A stretch of DNA of 19,514 nt from contig DHPL01000024.1 in NCBI GenBank assembly GCA_002407905.1, positions 1 to 19,514 of the forward strand, written 5' to 3'. Positions 7,079-16,418 of the stretch are shown in pieces. Each line of letters starts with the position of its first letter. Positions within the stretch are counted from its first letter, which is position 1. A model generated the notes under the pieces. The model searched no databases, was not told where the DNA came from, and saw only the letters and a list, made by a program, of their open reading frames with translations. The translations under genes and the position numbers were made by a program. The DNA comes from Anaerolineaceae bacterium UBA5365 (GTDB lineage: Bacteria; Chloroflexota; Anaerolineae; Anaerolineales; Anaerolineaceae).

Positions 7079-7850
7079 GCGTTCGCAGCTCCAGATTATC
7101 TTCTACTTCAGTGCGCATTTTGTCGATTTGCGCGGCGATGCTGTTATCCAGCACAATATCGCCGATGCGGGCCTTAGCCCCAGCCACCAGGTTGGGGTCC
7201 TCGGTGATCTCCAGTTCAACATCCTTATCGGTAAGGGCATTAAAGGTGTTGTAAAGTTTTACATACTGTTCCTGGGTAGGCGCCTTGGGCAGGCTCAGTT
7301 CAACCACGGCATTACGTGCTTCGAGGGAATCGCGGATCTTCTCAACCAGCTTCATATCCGTCTTACCCATATTCCAGATGTTCCCCGTCAGCTCGTTCAG
7401 CAGGTCATCGTGCACCTGGGGCGGCAGGATCTTCTGAATCGCGGTTCGGGTGAGGGTAAGCACCGTTTCCACCAGCTGCACCTGGTTCTCCTTGATGTCA
7501 ACCAGCTGTTCTTTGCGGGCTTCATGCACCGCGTCCATCATGATCCGGTTAGCTTCTTCCCGCGTGGCGTCCAGCAACTCCTTCTGCAGGATCTGGCTGT
7601 GCGAGTAAGCTGTATCGGTGATGCCCTGAATTTCTTTATCCAGGTTGGCCAATCGGTCGTTGATCTCGTTCAGCTTCTCTTCGCTTTCAGCCCGGTTGGC
7701 TTCCAGTTCAGCCCGGGCCTCTGCTTTTTCAAGGGCACGTGCCTCCGCGCGCTTGGTCATCGGCTTGAACACCAGGAAGTAGAGCACCACGGTGATCAGT
7801 AAAAAGTTGACCACTTCCCATAGAATGGTGCTTAGATCCAGATCTAACAT
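7062..7850 (-). CDS. atpF: N-type F1Fo ATPase subunit b with delta-like C-terminal domain
   Basis: This is the peripheral stalk of the enzyme. The 262-residue protein has one N-terminal membrane helix (about residues 9-28, ending FKPM), followed by a long charged coiled coil rich in Ala, Glu and Lys to about residue 130. The C-terminal part ends in VELEITEDPNLVAGAKARIG and DIVLDNSIAAQIDKM, which resembles the end of the delta/OSCP subunit. No separate delta gene exists in the operon, so this domain probably supplies the cap contact to alpha. Normal b subunits are about 160 residues. The gene begins 3 bp after atpE. This long form is typical of alternative (N-type) ATPases. Assignment is firm; the delta relation is judged by eye. 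Confidence 0.9.
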   Translation of the reverse strand: MLDLDLSTILWEVVNFLLITVVLYFLVFKPMTKRAEARALEKAEARAELEANRAESEEKLNEINDRLANLDKEIQGITDTAYSHSQILQKELLDATREEANRIMMDAVHEARKEQLVDIKENQVQLVETVLTLTRTAIQKILPPQVHDDLLNELTGNIWNMGKTDMKLVEKIRDSLEARNAVVELSLPKAPTQEQYVKLYNTFNALTDKDVELEITEDPNLVAGAKARIGDIVLDNSIAAQIDKMRTEVEDNLELRTLGNDD

Positions 7851-7853
7851 CGT

Positions 7854-8132
7854 TTAGCCCCCAAAGAAGCGGGTGATCAGCGGGTTGGCAAAAAGCAAAA
7901 TCAGCACGATTAGCAGCACGTAAATGGACGCGGTTTCCAGCAAGGCCAGGGCGATGATCATCGCCGTGCGCAGCTGCGGGGAAGCGTCGGGCTGGCGCGC
8001 CATGCCTTCGATGGCTACCCAGGTAGCCTTGCCCTCCACCCAGGTGGGGATCATCGTGCCAATCACAATGGCCAACGCCGATACCACGATGGTAACAATG
8101 GTAATGATTGCCTCGGGGCTCAAATTCTCCAT
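7854..8132 (-). CDS. atpE: N-type F1Fo ATPase subunit c, two-carboxylate rotor protein
   Basis: This 92-residue hairpin of two membrane helices forms the ion-translocating c-ring. Helix 2 holds the coupling motif LALLETASIY (62-71) with E66, the hydroxyl of T67, and Y71, matching the E65-S66-Y70 set of Na+ rotors such as Ilyobacter. Helix 1 carries E33 where Ilyobacter has Q32, giving the two-carboxylate pattern reported for N-ATPase-type rotors. The loop ARQPDA (45-50) is the usual contact with gamma and epsilon. Helix 1 is odd: the expected glycine repeat is mostly replaced and Trp occurs at 31 and 38. It overlaps atpB as TAATG. Na+ coupling is inferred from the ligand set. Confidence 0.93.
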   Translation of the reverse strand: MENLSPEAIITIVTIVVSALAIVIGTMIPTWVEGKATWVAIEGMARQPDASPQLRTAMIIALALLETASIYVLLIVLILLFANPLITRFFGG

Positions 8133-8833
8133 TACACAGTTCCTTTCTTCTCTTTCAGGCGTTTTTTAGATTTTTTCTCCGCCTTCATTTTTTCATCTTC
8201 TTCATTGATTTCCACGGCGGATGAAATGAACAGAGCCGCCAGAGTGGTCAGTACATAGGCCTGCAAAATGCTGGTCACCATCGAGAGCACGGTCATCGCT
8301 ATCGGCACCACCATCGGGATGATCGAGAACACAATTGCCACGATCAGGTCGCCGCTGAGCACGTTGCCGAACAAACGCAGCGAGAGCGAGAGCGTTCGGC
8401 TCAGCTGGCCGATAAGTTCGATGGGCAGCATGAAAATAGGGCTGGCAAATTCCTTAAGGTATTTCCAGACGCCTTTTTTCATCATCCCATAGATGTGCAC
8501 GGAGAACACCACCACCAGCGCCAGGGCCACTGTTGTGTTCAAATCGCTGGTGGGCGATTTCATGCCCGGCAGGATTGAAATCAGGTTCGCTGTCATCACA
8601 AAAATCAGCAGGCTGCCCAGGAGCGGGATATAGGGGTGCAGTTCATCCACATCCATGGCGTCATCTACTACGCTGATCACCGCCTCAAGGATCATTTCAA
8701 GCAGGTTGGGCTTGAACACTTTAAGGATCAACACAATGCCCACGATGACCCCCATGGTAATCCAGGTGTACACCACGGTGTCCCGCACGGGAATACCTGC
8801 CAGGTAAAACAGAATCGGATGGCTTAGATCCAT
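8132..8833 (-). CDS. atpB: N-type F1Fo ATPase subunit a
   Basis: This is the membrane stator subunit that forms the ion half-channels. The 233-residue protein has several hydrophobic helices. Its signature helix PIELIGQLSRTLSLSLRLFG carries the essential arginine at R153 (the E. coli R210 equivalent), followed by NVLSGDLI. The helix TTLAALFISSAVEI precedes an unusually lysine-rich cytoplasmic tail (about residues 213-233, roughly half Lys). It starts directly after the atpR stop codon and overlaps atpE by one base. The family assignment is certain; the role of the tail is unknown. Confidence 0.94.
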   Translation of the reverse strand: MDLSHPILFYLAGIPVRDTVVYTWITMGVIVGIVLILKVFKPNLLEMILEAVISVVDDAMDVDELHPYIPLLGSLLIFVMTANLISILPGMKSPTSDLNTTVALALVVVFSVHIYGMMKKGVWKYLKEFASPIFMLPIELIGQLSRTLSLSLRLFGNVLSGDLIVAIVFSIIPMVVPIAMTVLSMVTSILQAYVLTTLAALFISSAVEINEEDEKMKAEKKSKKRLKEKKGTV

Positions 8834-9160
8834 CTAAGTTTGGTCCTCCTTCTGTTTGGGGTGGTTTAGTTTCCGGTTATAGCTGATCACCTGCACCCAG
8901 CGGGAAAGGGTGCTTGCAAAGACCAGGATGATGGCGTAGATGACATCCATCCGCAGGGCAAAGTAGATCAGCACCGCCAGCACGATCAGGCGCACAAATT
9001 TGGAGACGGCCAGCTGGGCGAGGGATCGCTCCGCGCCGCCGGTGCCAGGGCCAATCTTTTCCACGCTGGAACTGAGCCACTTGAAGGATACAAGCGACCA
9101 AAGCGCCCCAACCAGCGCCCAGGCAATGCCCACGAGCACTCTAACGGTTGCGCTTTGCAT
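8834..9160 (-). CDS. atpR: N-ATPase accessory membrane protein AtpR
   Basis: The 108-residue protein has hydrophobic segments near residues 6-28, 55-70 and 71-86, with a basic tail (SYNRKLNHPKQKEDQT). Its position between AtpQ and subunit a, its size and its multiple membrane helices fit AtpR, a protein specific to N-type ATPase operons and thought to help c-ring assembly or ion binding. Sequence similarity alone was not decisive, so the name leans on synteny. Its start lies inside the end of atpQ (20-bp overlap), and it abuts atpB directly, so translation is coupled on both sides. Confidence 0.75.
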   Translation of the reverse strand: MQSATVRVLVGIAWALVGALWSLVSFKWLSSSVEKIGPGTGGAERSLAQLAVSKFVRLIVLAVLIYFALRMDVIYAIILVFASTLSRWVQVISYNRKLNHPKQKEDQT

Positions 9161-9458
9161 CTTGATCCTTCTTTTCCAGTTCTTTATTCATTAAATACAT
9201 TTCGTAACTCAAATACCTGATCACCGCAATCACTGCCAGCAGCACCCCGGTGAGCATCAGGATCATCGTCCAGCGCACGCCGGTATCGAAGCGCCGGTCG
9301 ATGACAAACCCAATCACCGGTCCGGCAAATAGCGGGATTGCGATCTCCCATCCGATGGTCGAGGCGCGCAGGTCCCGCCCGCTGAACATTTTGTGCCGGC
9401 GCACCTTTGGCGTCTCATCATACTTGGGGGCCTCAGGTGCCGGGGGCTTCTCTTCCAT
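9141..9458 (-). CDS. atpQ: N-ATPase accessory membrane protein AtpQ (AtpI-like)
   Basis: This 105-residue protein has a charged N-terminal arm, then STIGWEIAIPLFAGPVIGFV followed by IDRRFDTG, and a second helix MILMLTGVLLAVIAVIRYL. The pattern of a membrane hairpin with a D-R-R turn is that of the AtpI/AtpQ family, which assists c-ring assembly or Mg2+ handling in F-type ATPases. The gene begins 12 bp after the epsilon gene and overlaps atpR by 20 bp. Placement as the third gene of the operon matches the N-ATPase order D-C-Q-R-B-E-F-A-G. Confidence 0.8.
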   Translation of the reverse strand: MEEKPPAPEAPKYDETPKVRRHKMFSGRDLRASTIGWEIAIPLFAGPVIGFVIDRRFDTGVRWTMILMLTGVLLAVIAVIRYLSYEMYLMNKELEKKDQDAKRNR

Positions 9459-9470
9459 GCTTCCGCCCGC

Positions 9471-11287
<1,817 letters not shown>

Positions 11288-11433
11288 ATTAACAACGACG
11301 ATAGTCTAATGGTTTTCTTATTTATACACTTATAGACAATCCAGGTTCCTTAAATTCGTCCTGATGTAAATCCTTTCGCAGTGAATAGTGGGATAATGCA
11401 TGCCATGAATAGATTCTGCGGAGAAACCTGCCG

Positions 11434-12471
11434 ATGAAAAATAGCAAGACCGGCGCAACGCTCCTGGCAGTTCTGGCAGCACTGCTATACGCCATCAACA
11501 TGCCGGCTTCCAAGCTGCTGCTGCGGGATGTTCCGCCTACGGTCATGGCCGGGCTGCTCTATCTGGGGGCCGGCATCGGCATCGGCCTGCTCTACCTCTT
11601 CCTGGGCAGGGGTACTCAAAACCAGAAACTTGCCCGGGCGGACCTGCCATTCGTGATCGGGATGATCCTCCTGGATATTGCCGCGCCCATCCTGCTCATG
11701 CTCGGTTTGCGCCTGACCAATTCCGCGAATGCCTCGCTGCTGAACAATTTCGAGATCGTGGCAACCGCCTTAATCGCCCTCTTCATCTTCAAAGAAGCCA
11801 TTTCCGGCACACTGTGGCTCGCCATCCTGCTGGTCACGCTCGCCAGCGCCATCCTTTCCTTCGAAGGCGCCGCCGGCCTGCACTTTTCCGGCGGCTCACT
11901 CTTGGTATTGGCCGCTGCAAGTTGCTGGGGCCTGGAAAACAACTTCACCCGCAAGATCAGCAGCAAGAACACCTTCCAGATCGTGATCCTCAAGGGTATC
12001 TTCTCTGGCCTGGGTTCGCTTTTAGTGGCCCGCCTCCAAGGCCAGGCAATGCCGGCCATCAATCTGATCGCCATCGTTATGCTCTTAGGCTTCGTGGCCT
12101 ACGGTCTAAGCATCTTTTTCTACATCAAAGCCCAAAACGTGATCGGCGCGGCAAAAACCAGTGCCTGGTACGCCATCGCGCCCTTCGCGGGTGCTTTCCT
12201 TTCTTTTCTTTTCCTGCGCGAAGCCCTCACCAGCCAGTACCTGATCGCACTCTTGGTCATGCTGCTGGGTTCTGCCCTGGTAGTTGCGGACACCATGGCA
12301 AAATCCCACGCTCATACCCACAGCCATGTCCTGAGGCATTACCACGAAGGACTGGAGCACAGCCACAGCGTAACACACACCCACGAACACCGGCACATTC
12401 TGGCAACTGAACGCCACGCCCATCAGCACCCGCCTGAGATCACCTCAGACCCCCAGCACGACCACGCCTGA
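11434..12471 (+). CDS. DMT-superfamily (EamA-type) transporter with histidine-rich C-terminal tail
   Basis: This inner-membrane protein of 345 residues has about ten hydrophobic helices arranged as two EamA repeats. The first starts at residue 5 (GATLLAVLAALLYAINMPASK) and the second near residue 148 (GGSLLVLAAASCWGLENNFTRK). EamA proteins export small metabolites or amino acids. The last 56 residues are polar and contain 17 histidines in H-x-H patterns, giving a probable metal-binding cytoplasmic or external tail. The start follows a GGAG element. It is divergent from the ATPase operon and stands alone. Transporter family is secure; the substrate is unknown and the tail suggests metal sensing or metal efflux. 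Confidence 0.87.
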   Translation: MKNSKTGATLLAVLAALLYAINMPASKLLLRDVPPTVMAGLLYLGAGIGIGLLYLFLGRGTQNQKLARADLPFVIGMILLDIAAPILLMLGLRLTNSANASLLNNFEIVATALIALFIFKEAISGTLWLAILLVTLASAILSFEGAAGLHFSGGSLLVLAAASCWGLENNFTRKISSKNTFQIVILKGIFSGLGSLLVARLQGQAMPAINLIAIVMLLGFVAYGLSIFFYIKAQNVIGAAKTSAWYAIAPFAGAFLSFLFLREALTSQYLIALLVMLLGSALVVADTMAKSHAHTHSHVLRHYHEGLEHSHSVTHTHEHRHILATERHAHQHPPEITSDPQHDHA

Positions 12472-12600
12472 GCCTAGAATCAAACTGCTTACAATCATTT
12501 TCGCTAACCTGACTTCCTGGTTTAATATTGGCTAAGTGCGCGGGCAAAACAGCTGCCCTCGCCCCCAGAACAGCTAAAGTACAGGCCCAAGTGAGGTAAG

Positions 12601-13347
12601 ATGCCTAAAGACCAAAACAAAACCCAGCCAACCGATTCCCCCGTATCCGATTTTCTGGCAACCGTTCCAGCGAGGCGCAAGGCGGAAGCGGAGGAATTGA
12701 TTCAAACCATGCAAGCCATCACTGGCGAGCCGCCTGTGCTTTGGGGGCCCTCGATCATCGGGTTCGGCCAACAGCACTACCGTTATGAAAGCGGCCGGAA
12801 GGGTGAGATGCCCCGTATGGCCTTCAGCCCGCGGAAGGCCAAACTGACCATCTACTTCAATGAGGGTTTTGAGCGCTACGGAGAACATCTGGCGAAATTG
12901 GGCAAGCATCAAACCAGCGTGGCCTGCCTCTATCTCAACAACCTTAGCGACGCAGACCCCGCGGTCCTGGAGAAGATGCTGCGAGAGTCCTACCAGGCTC
13001 AAACGGAACCTGAATCGAAACCCGCCAGCGTGGAAGAATACCTAAGCCAAATCCCGTCCCAGGCCAGTCAGCTTTTCGAAGCGCTCCGCCAGCGGATCAA
13101 ACACAATCTGCCGGGTGCAATCGAAGTCCTGAGTTACGGGATGCTGGGCTACAAAACGGATGCCAAACGCGCCAGAGTTTATATCTCGGCGTGGAAGGAC
13201 CATCTGGGCCTTTACCCAGCGCCCAAGGCCCCGGAGCTGCAAGAGGCGCTGGCGCCGTACCTGCGCGGCAAAGGTACGCTTTGGTTCCCGCTTGATCAGC
13301 CCCTGCCCTTTGAACTGATTGACCAGGTTGTGGAGGTCCTGCGATGA
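12601..13347 (+). CDS. Tandem DUF1801-domain protein
   Basis: The 248-residue soluble protein carries two DUF1801-like (YdhG-like) domains. Domain 1 (about 12-135) has VSDFLATVPARRKAEAEELI, a GFGQQHYRYESGR strand, and LTIYFNEGFERYGEHLAKLG. Domain 2 (about 140-248) has SVEEYLSQIPSQASQLFEAL, a strand EVLSYGMLGYKTDAKRARVY, and GTLWFPLDQPLPFELIDQVV. The two domains usually occur singly. The biochemical function of the family is not established; some members are annotated as iron-chaperone-like. GAGGTAAG lies just before the ATG. Its stop overlaps the start of the next gene as ATGA, so they are translated together. Confidence 0.82.
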   Translation: MPKDQNKTQPTDSPVSDFLATVPARRKAEAEELIQTMQAITGEPPVLWGPSIIGFGQQHYRYESGRKGEMPRMAFSPRKAKLTIYFNEGFERYGEHLAKLGKHQTSVACLYLNNLSDADPAVLEKMLRESYQAQTEPESKPASVEEYLSQIPSQASQLFEALRQRIKHNLPGAIEVLSYGMLGYKTDAKRARVYISAWKDHLGLYPAPKAPELQEALAPYLRGKGTLWFPLDQPLPFELIDQVVEVLR

Positions 13348-13790
13348 GCGAACCCCAAATGCAAGACAAAATTGAAGCCAAGGTCCAGATCCAGGCCCCT
13401 CTTGAACAGGTTTGGAGCCTGGTCAGGACCCCGGGCTGGTGGATCAACGATGGCAGCATCGTGGAGCACAAGATCAGCCAGGTAGGGAACAAAGCCGTCC
13501 TCATCGACCCAGTGCACGGCCAATTTACCTTACTGATCCTGGAGAGCCTCCTACAGGAGCAAATACGCTATCGCTGGGCCTGTGAGGGCGACGCAGCCCC
13601 CGCACCGATCAGCACGGAAATTGCATTTTTCCTGCTGCCTAAGGATGACGGCACGCAGCTGCAGGTGATTGAAAGCGGTTTCGCCGCGGCTCAAGACAAG
13701 CAGCGCGCCTACCGCCTTTTTCAAGAGAATTCACAGGGCTGGAATCAGGAACTCGAGCTAGCCAAAGCCCACCTTGAAAAGCTGGGGTAG
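13344..13790 (+). CDS. SRPBCC (START/Bet v1-like) family protein
   Basis: This 148-residue protein follows the pattern of small SRPBCC/AHSA1-type proteins. It has an opening strand IEAKVQIQAPLEQVWSLVRT leading into a helix, a GWWINDG turn, a central strand block (AVLIDPVHGQFTLLILESLL), and a final long helix (residues 118-147). Such proteins form a helix-grip fold with a hydrophobic cavity that binds a lipid or other apolar ligand. Its start overlaps the stop of the DUF1801 gene by four bases (ATGA), implying a shared job. The ligand cannot be told from sequence. Confidence 0.8.
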   Translation: MSEPQMQDKIEAKVQIQAPLEQVWSLVRTPGWWINDGSIVEHKISQVGNKAVLIDPVHGQFTLLILESLLQEQIRYRWACEGDAAPAPISTEIAFFLLPKDDGTQLQVIESGFAAAQDKQRAYRLFQENSQGWNQELELAKAHLEKLG

Positions 13791-13851
13791 CCTTCAGCGA
13801 GTACCGCCTGAGCAGGGCAAATTGAACCCGTATGGGTGGTAAGATTCCAGC

Positions 13852-14745
13852 ATGATGCCAAACCCCATCCTTATCACACCGGCCCTGGTTAAAAGCCTGC
13901 TGCCTGGCCGCTCAGATTTGGGCAGCAAGAGTAGTTTTGGCTCGGCGCTGGTCATTGCCGGCAGCCGGCATTACACCGGCGCGGCTTTTCTGGCTGCCGC
14001 CGCGGCGTTGAGGGGCGGTACAGGTTTGGTCTACCTGGCTGCGCCCAGCAGCCTGCATCCGGCACTAGCGGGAGCCTTGCCCGAAGCCATCTGGGAGCTC
14101 CTGCCGGAGGATGCGCAGGGCTACCTGGCCAGCCAGGCGGCCCAACTGATCCCTGATTTACTCAAGCGTAGAACCGCGGTCCTGATCGGGCCTGGATTGG
14201 GGCAGGCGCCTGGCAGCCGCGCGGTCCTGCAAGCCCTGTTAGCCGCCCAACCCGATATCCCCACAGTGATCGATGCCGATGCCCTGCGCCTCCTGGCCCA
14301 AGCCCCAAATTGGGCCAAGCTATTGCCTCCTGCATGCGTCCTCACCCCGCATGCCGGCGAAATGGCAGCCCTCACCCAACTCAGCATACCGGAAGTGGAG
14401 TCCCAGCGCATTGGCTTAGCACAGCAATTTGCCCGCACCAACCAGGTTACATTGGTGCTCAAAGGCCCCTATACGCTCATTGCCACAGCCCAGGGCAACG
14501 TTTACCAAAGCGAATACGCCAGCTCGGCCCTGGCACATGGCGGCAGCGGCGATGTTCTGGCCGGTCTGCTGACTGCCCTGCTGGCCCAAGGCGCCAGCCC
14601 TGCATCGGCCGCGATTGCCGCGGTTTGGCTGCATGCTCAGGCCGCCCAACTTGCCCTGCAAAGGCGCGGCTGGGAAGGCGCGGTTTTACCCAGCGACTTA
14701 CTGGAAGAGATCGGCCCCGCCGTGCGCATTGCGCTTGATTCCTGA
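13852..14745 (+). CDS. nnrD: ADP-dependent (S)-NAD(P)H-hydrate dehydratase
   Basis: This enzyme repairs hydrated NADH and NADPH by dehydrating the S epimer with ADP. The 297-residue protein is a ribokinase-like fold of the YjeF C-terminal type. It shows GSALVIAGSRHYTGAA (30-45), VLIGPGLGQ (110-118), VIDADAL (139-145), TPHAGEM (165-171), and the catalytic GGSGDVLAG with the Asp at 234. The N-terminal epimerase domain found in bifunctional versions is absent, so the epimerase must be encoded elsewhere. It begins 61 bp after the SRPBCC gene and may share that transcript. Identification is strong. Confidence 0.92.
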   Translation: MMPNPILITPALVKSLLPGRSDLGSKSSFGSALVIAGSRHYTGAAFLAAAAALRGGTGLVYLAAPSSLHPALAGALPEAIWELLPEDAQGYLASQAAQLIPDLLKRRTAVLIGPGLGQAPGSRAVLQALLAAQPDIPTVIDADALRLLAQAPNWAKLLPPACVLTPHAGEMAALTQLSIPEVESQRIGLAQQFARTNQVTLVLKGPYTLIATAQGNVYQSEYASSALAHGGSGDVLAGLLTALLAQGASPASAAIAAVWLHAQAAQLALQRRGWEGAVLPSDLLEEIGPAVRIALDS

Positions 14746-14816
14746 GCGTATTAATCCCCCTTTAAAACCGCAGATACCGTCCCGAGGCTGAAAAATAAAA
14801 CACTGGTCCACGGTGG

Positions 14817-14832
14817 ATAAGCAATTGCTTAT
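14817..14832. promoter_or_regulatory. Perfect 16-bp palindrome upstream of the permease gene, possible operator
   Basis: The sequence ATAAGCAATTGCTTAT is a perfect 16-bp palindrome about 100 bp upstream of the APC permease start. A second short inverted motif (CCACGGTGG) lies just before it. It looks like a dimeric repressor site. No T tract follows, so it is unlikely to be a terminator. Confidence 0.35.
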
Positions 14833-14934
14833 ACCTTTACACTGATTACCCTTTGACCCGGGGCTTTGTTATCATCTCATTGCATTAGACGGCAATAAGC
14901 CTGCCGCTTCGGCCCAATACCTTGGAGGCACCCC

Positions 14935-16191
14935 TTGAAAACCAGCTTAAAGCGCGACCTTAACCTGCTTGCTGCCGTAGCCGTAGGCCTGGGCGCCATC
15001 ATCGGCGCAGGCATCTTTGTTGTCACTGGCGTGGCTGCCGGAATCGCTGGAGCAAGTTTTCTGATCGGCTTACTCATCGCCGGCGTGGTGGCCACATTCA
15101 ATGCTCTGAGTTCAGCACAACTGGCTGCCACTTACCCGCAATCCGGCGGCACCTACGAATACGGCCACCAGGTGCTCAAGCCGGCCTTCGGCTTTGCTGC
15201 CGGCTGGATGTTCCTGGCCAGCAAACTGGTCGCCGGGGGCACGGTGGCCTTAGGCTTCGCCCATTACCTCAGCGCGCTCATCCCCGGCCTGCCGGAACGG
15301 CCGGTAGCCATCGCTGCGGTGCTGCTGCTAACCCTGGTCAACTATTTTGGCATCCAAAAGACCGGCTTACTCAATACGGCCATCGTCTCAGTTTCAGTGC
15401 TGTCCCTGCTAACCTTCGTGATTGCCGGGATACCCAGCATCAACTTGCGGAACCTGCAGCCCTTTGCCCCAGCAGGCTGGGCGGGTATTTTGCGCGCCGC
15501 TGCCCTGCTCTTTTTTGCCTACACCGGCTACGCTCGCCTGGCAACACTGGGTGAGGAGGTACGGGAGCCGCGTAAAACCATCCCGCGGGCGATCATCCTG
15601 GCTTTAGTGATTGCTGCCGCTCTCTACGCCGCGGTGGCCTTTGTTGCCGTTGCCAACCTCGGTGCTACGGGGATGGCTGCCAGCCCCTCACCCATCGAGG
15701 CTTCCGCCAAGGCATTTAACTGGCCGCAAGTTAGCAAAGTGGTTGCCATTGGCGCTACTACTGCCATGCTGGGGGTTTTGCTCAGCCAGATTTTGGGCAT
15801 CAGCCGCATGATCTTTGCCATGGCCCGCCGGGGCGACGTGCCCAGTGCGCTGGCACATGTACACCCGGTGCACGCTGTACCGGACCGGGGCATCTTTCTA
15901 ACCGCCGCAGCGATGCTGCTGGTGATTCTTTTTGGCACGCTTGAACTCATTGTGGCTACAGCCGCGTTTACCATCCTGCTCTATTACAGCATCGCCAATT
16001 TGGCAGCCTTTCGCATGCGCCCAGAGGATCGCCTTTACCCGCGCTGGATTCCCGTGCTGGGCTTTATTTCCTGTTTGGTCCTGGCCGCCACGCTTGAACT
16101 CAAAGTGATCCTTAGCGGTTTAGGGCTGCTCGCCCTGGGCTTTCTGCTGCGCTGGCTCTTTCACCGGATGGCCAGGACCGCGCAAAACTGA
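14935..16191 (+). CDS. APC-superfamily amino acid permease
   Basis: This integral membrane transporter of 418 residues has about eleven or twelve hydrophobic helices. The first helix contains GLGAIIGAGIFVVTG, the APC signature with the unwound GxG region that binds the substrate amino group. A second family motif, FFAYTGYARLATLGEEVREP, lies in the middle, as in cationic or neutral amino acid permeases. It uses a TTG start preceded by GGAGG with six bases of spacing. A palindrome about 100 bp upstream may control it. The substrate is not identifiable; amino acid uptake or exchange is likely. Confidence 0.88.
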   Translation: MKTSLKRDLNLLAAVAVGLGAIIGAGIFVVTGVAAGIAGASFLIGLLIAGVVATFNALSSAQLAATYPQSGGTYEYGHQVLKPAFGFAAGWMFLASKLVAGGTVALGFAHYLSALIPGLPERPVAIAAVLLLTLVNYFGIQKTGLLNTAIVSVSVLSLLTFVIAGIPSINLRNLQPFAPAGWAGILRAAALLFFAYTGYARLATLGEEVREPRKTIPRAIILALVIAAALYAAVAFVAVANLGATGMAASPSPIEASAKAFNWPQVSKVVAIGATTAMLGVLLSQILGISRMIFAMARRGDVPSALAHVHPVHAVPDRGIFLTAAAMLLVILFGTLELIVATAAFTILLYYSIANLAAFRMRPEDRLYPRWIPVLGFISCLVLAATLELKVILSGLGLLALGFLLRWLFHRMARTAQN

Positions 16192-16352
16192 ACATTTCCC
16201 GGGTTCGAAAGTTCTCCTCTCCCCCATCATGAAAGCGAAGGCTGCACCTGCGTTTTCGCCCAGCTAGTTTGGTTTAAACTGCAAGCCGCGGCAGGTCCAC
16301 TTCGGCACCTTGGGGCAAATCCATCGTCTTCAGTCAAGCCTAAGAGGGAATC

Positions 16353-16381
16353 AAAAAGGACCGGCATTTTCAGCCAGTCCT
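16353..16381 (-). terminator. Rho-independent terminator after the decarboxylase gene
   Basis: On the minus strand a 9-bp stem (AGGACTGGC/GCCGGTCCT, one G-T pair) with a 7-nt loop is followed by five T residues. It lies about 40 bp after the stop codon of the decarboxylase gene. The remainder of the gap 16192-16418 holds no gene that I can see. Confidence 0.8.
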
Positions 16382-16418
16382 CTTCAAATTCTAATTAATC
16401 TTCATGCCCTTCGGGCTT

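Noticed and set aside
6921..7802. Long plus-strand open frame (293 codons) opposite atpF and the start of atpA
   Set aside because: It is antisense to firmly identified ATPase genes, has no family motif, and its open length follows from GC-biased codons on the other strand.
12472..12600. Promoter or terminator between the EamA gene and the DUF1801 gene
   Set aside because: Only weak hexamer-like pieces (TTTAATAT) and no stable hairpin were seen, so no site is claimed.
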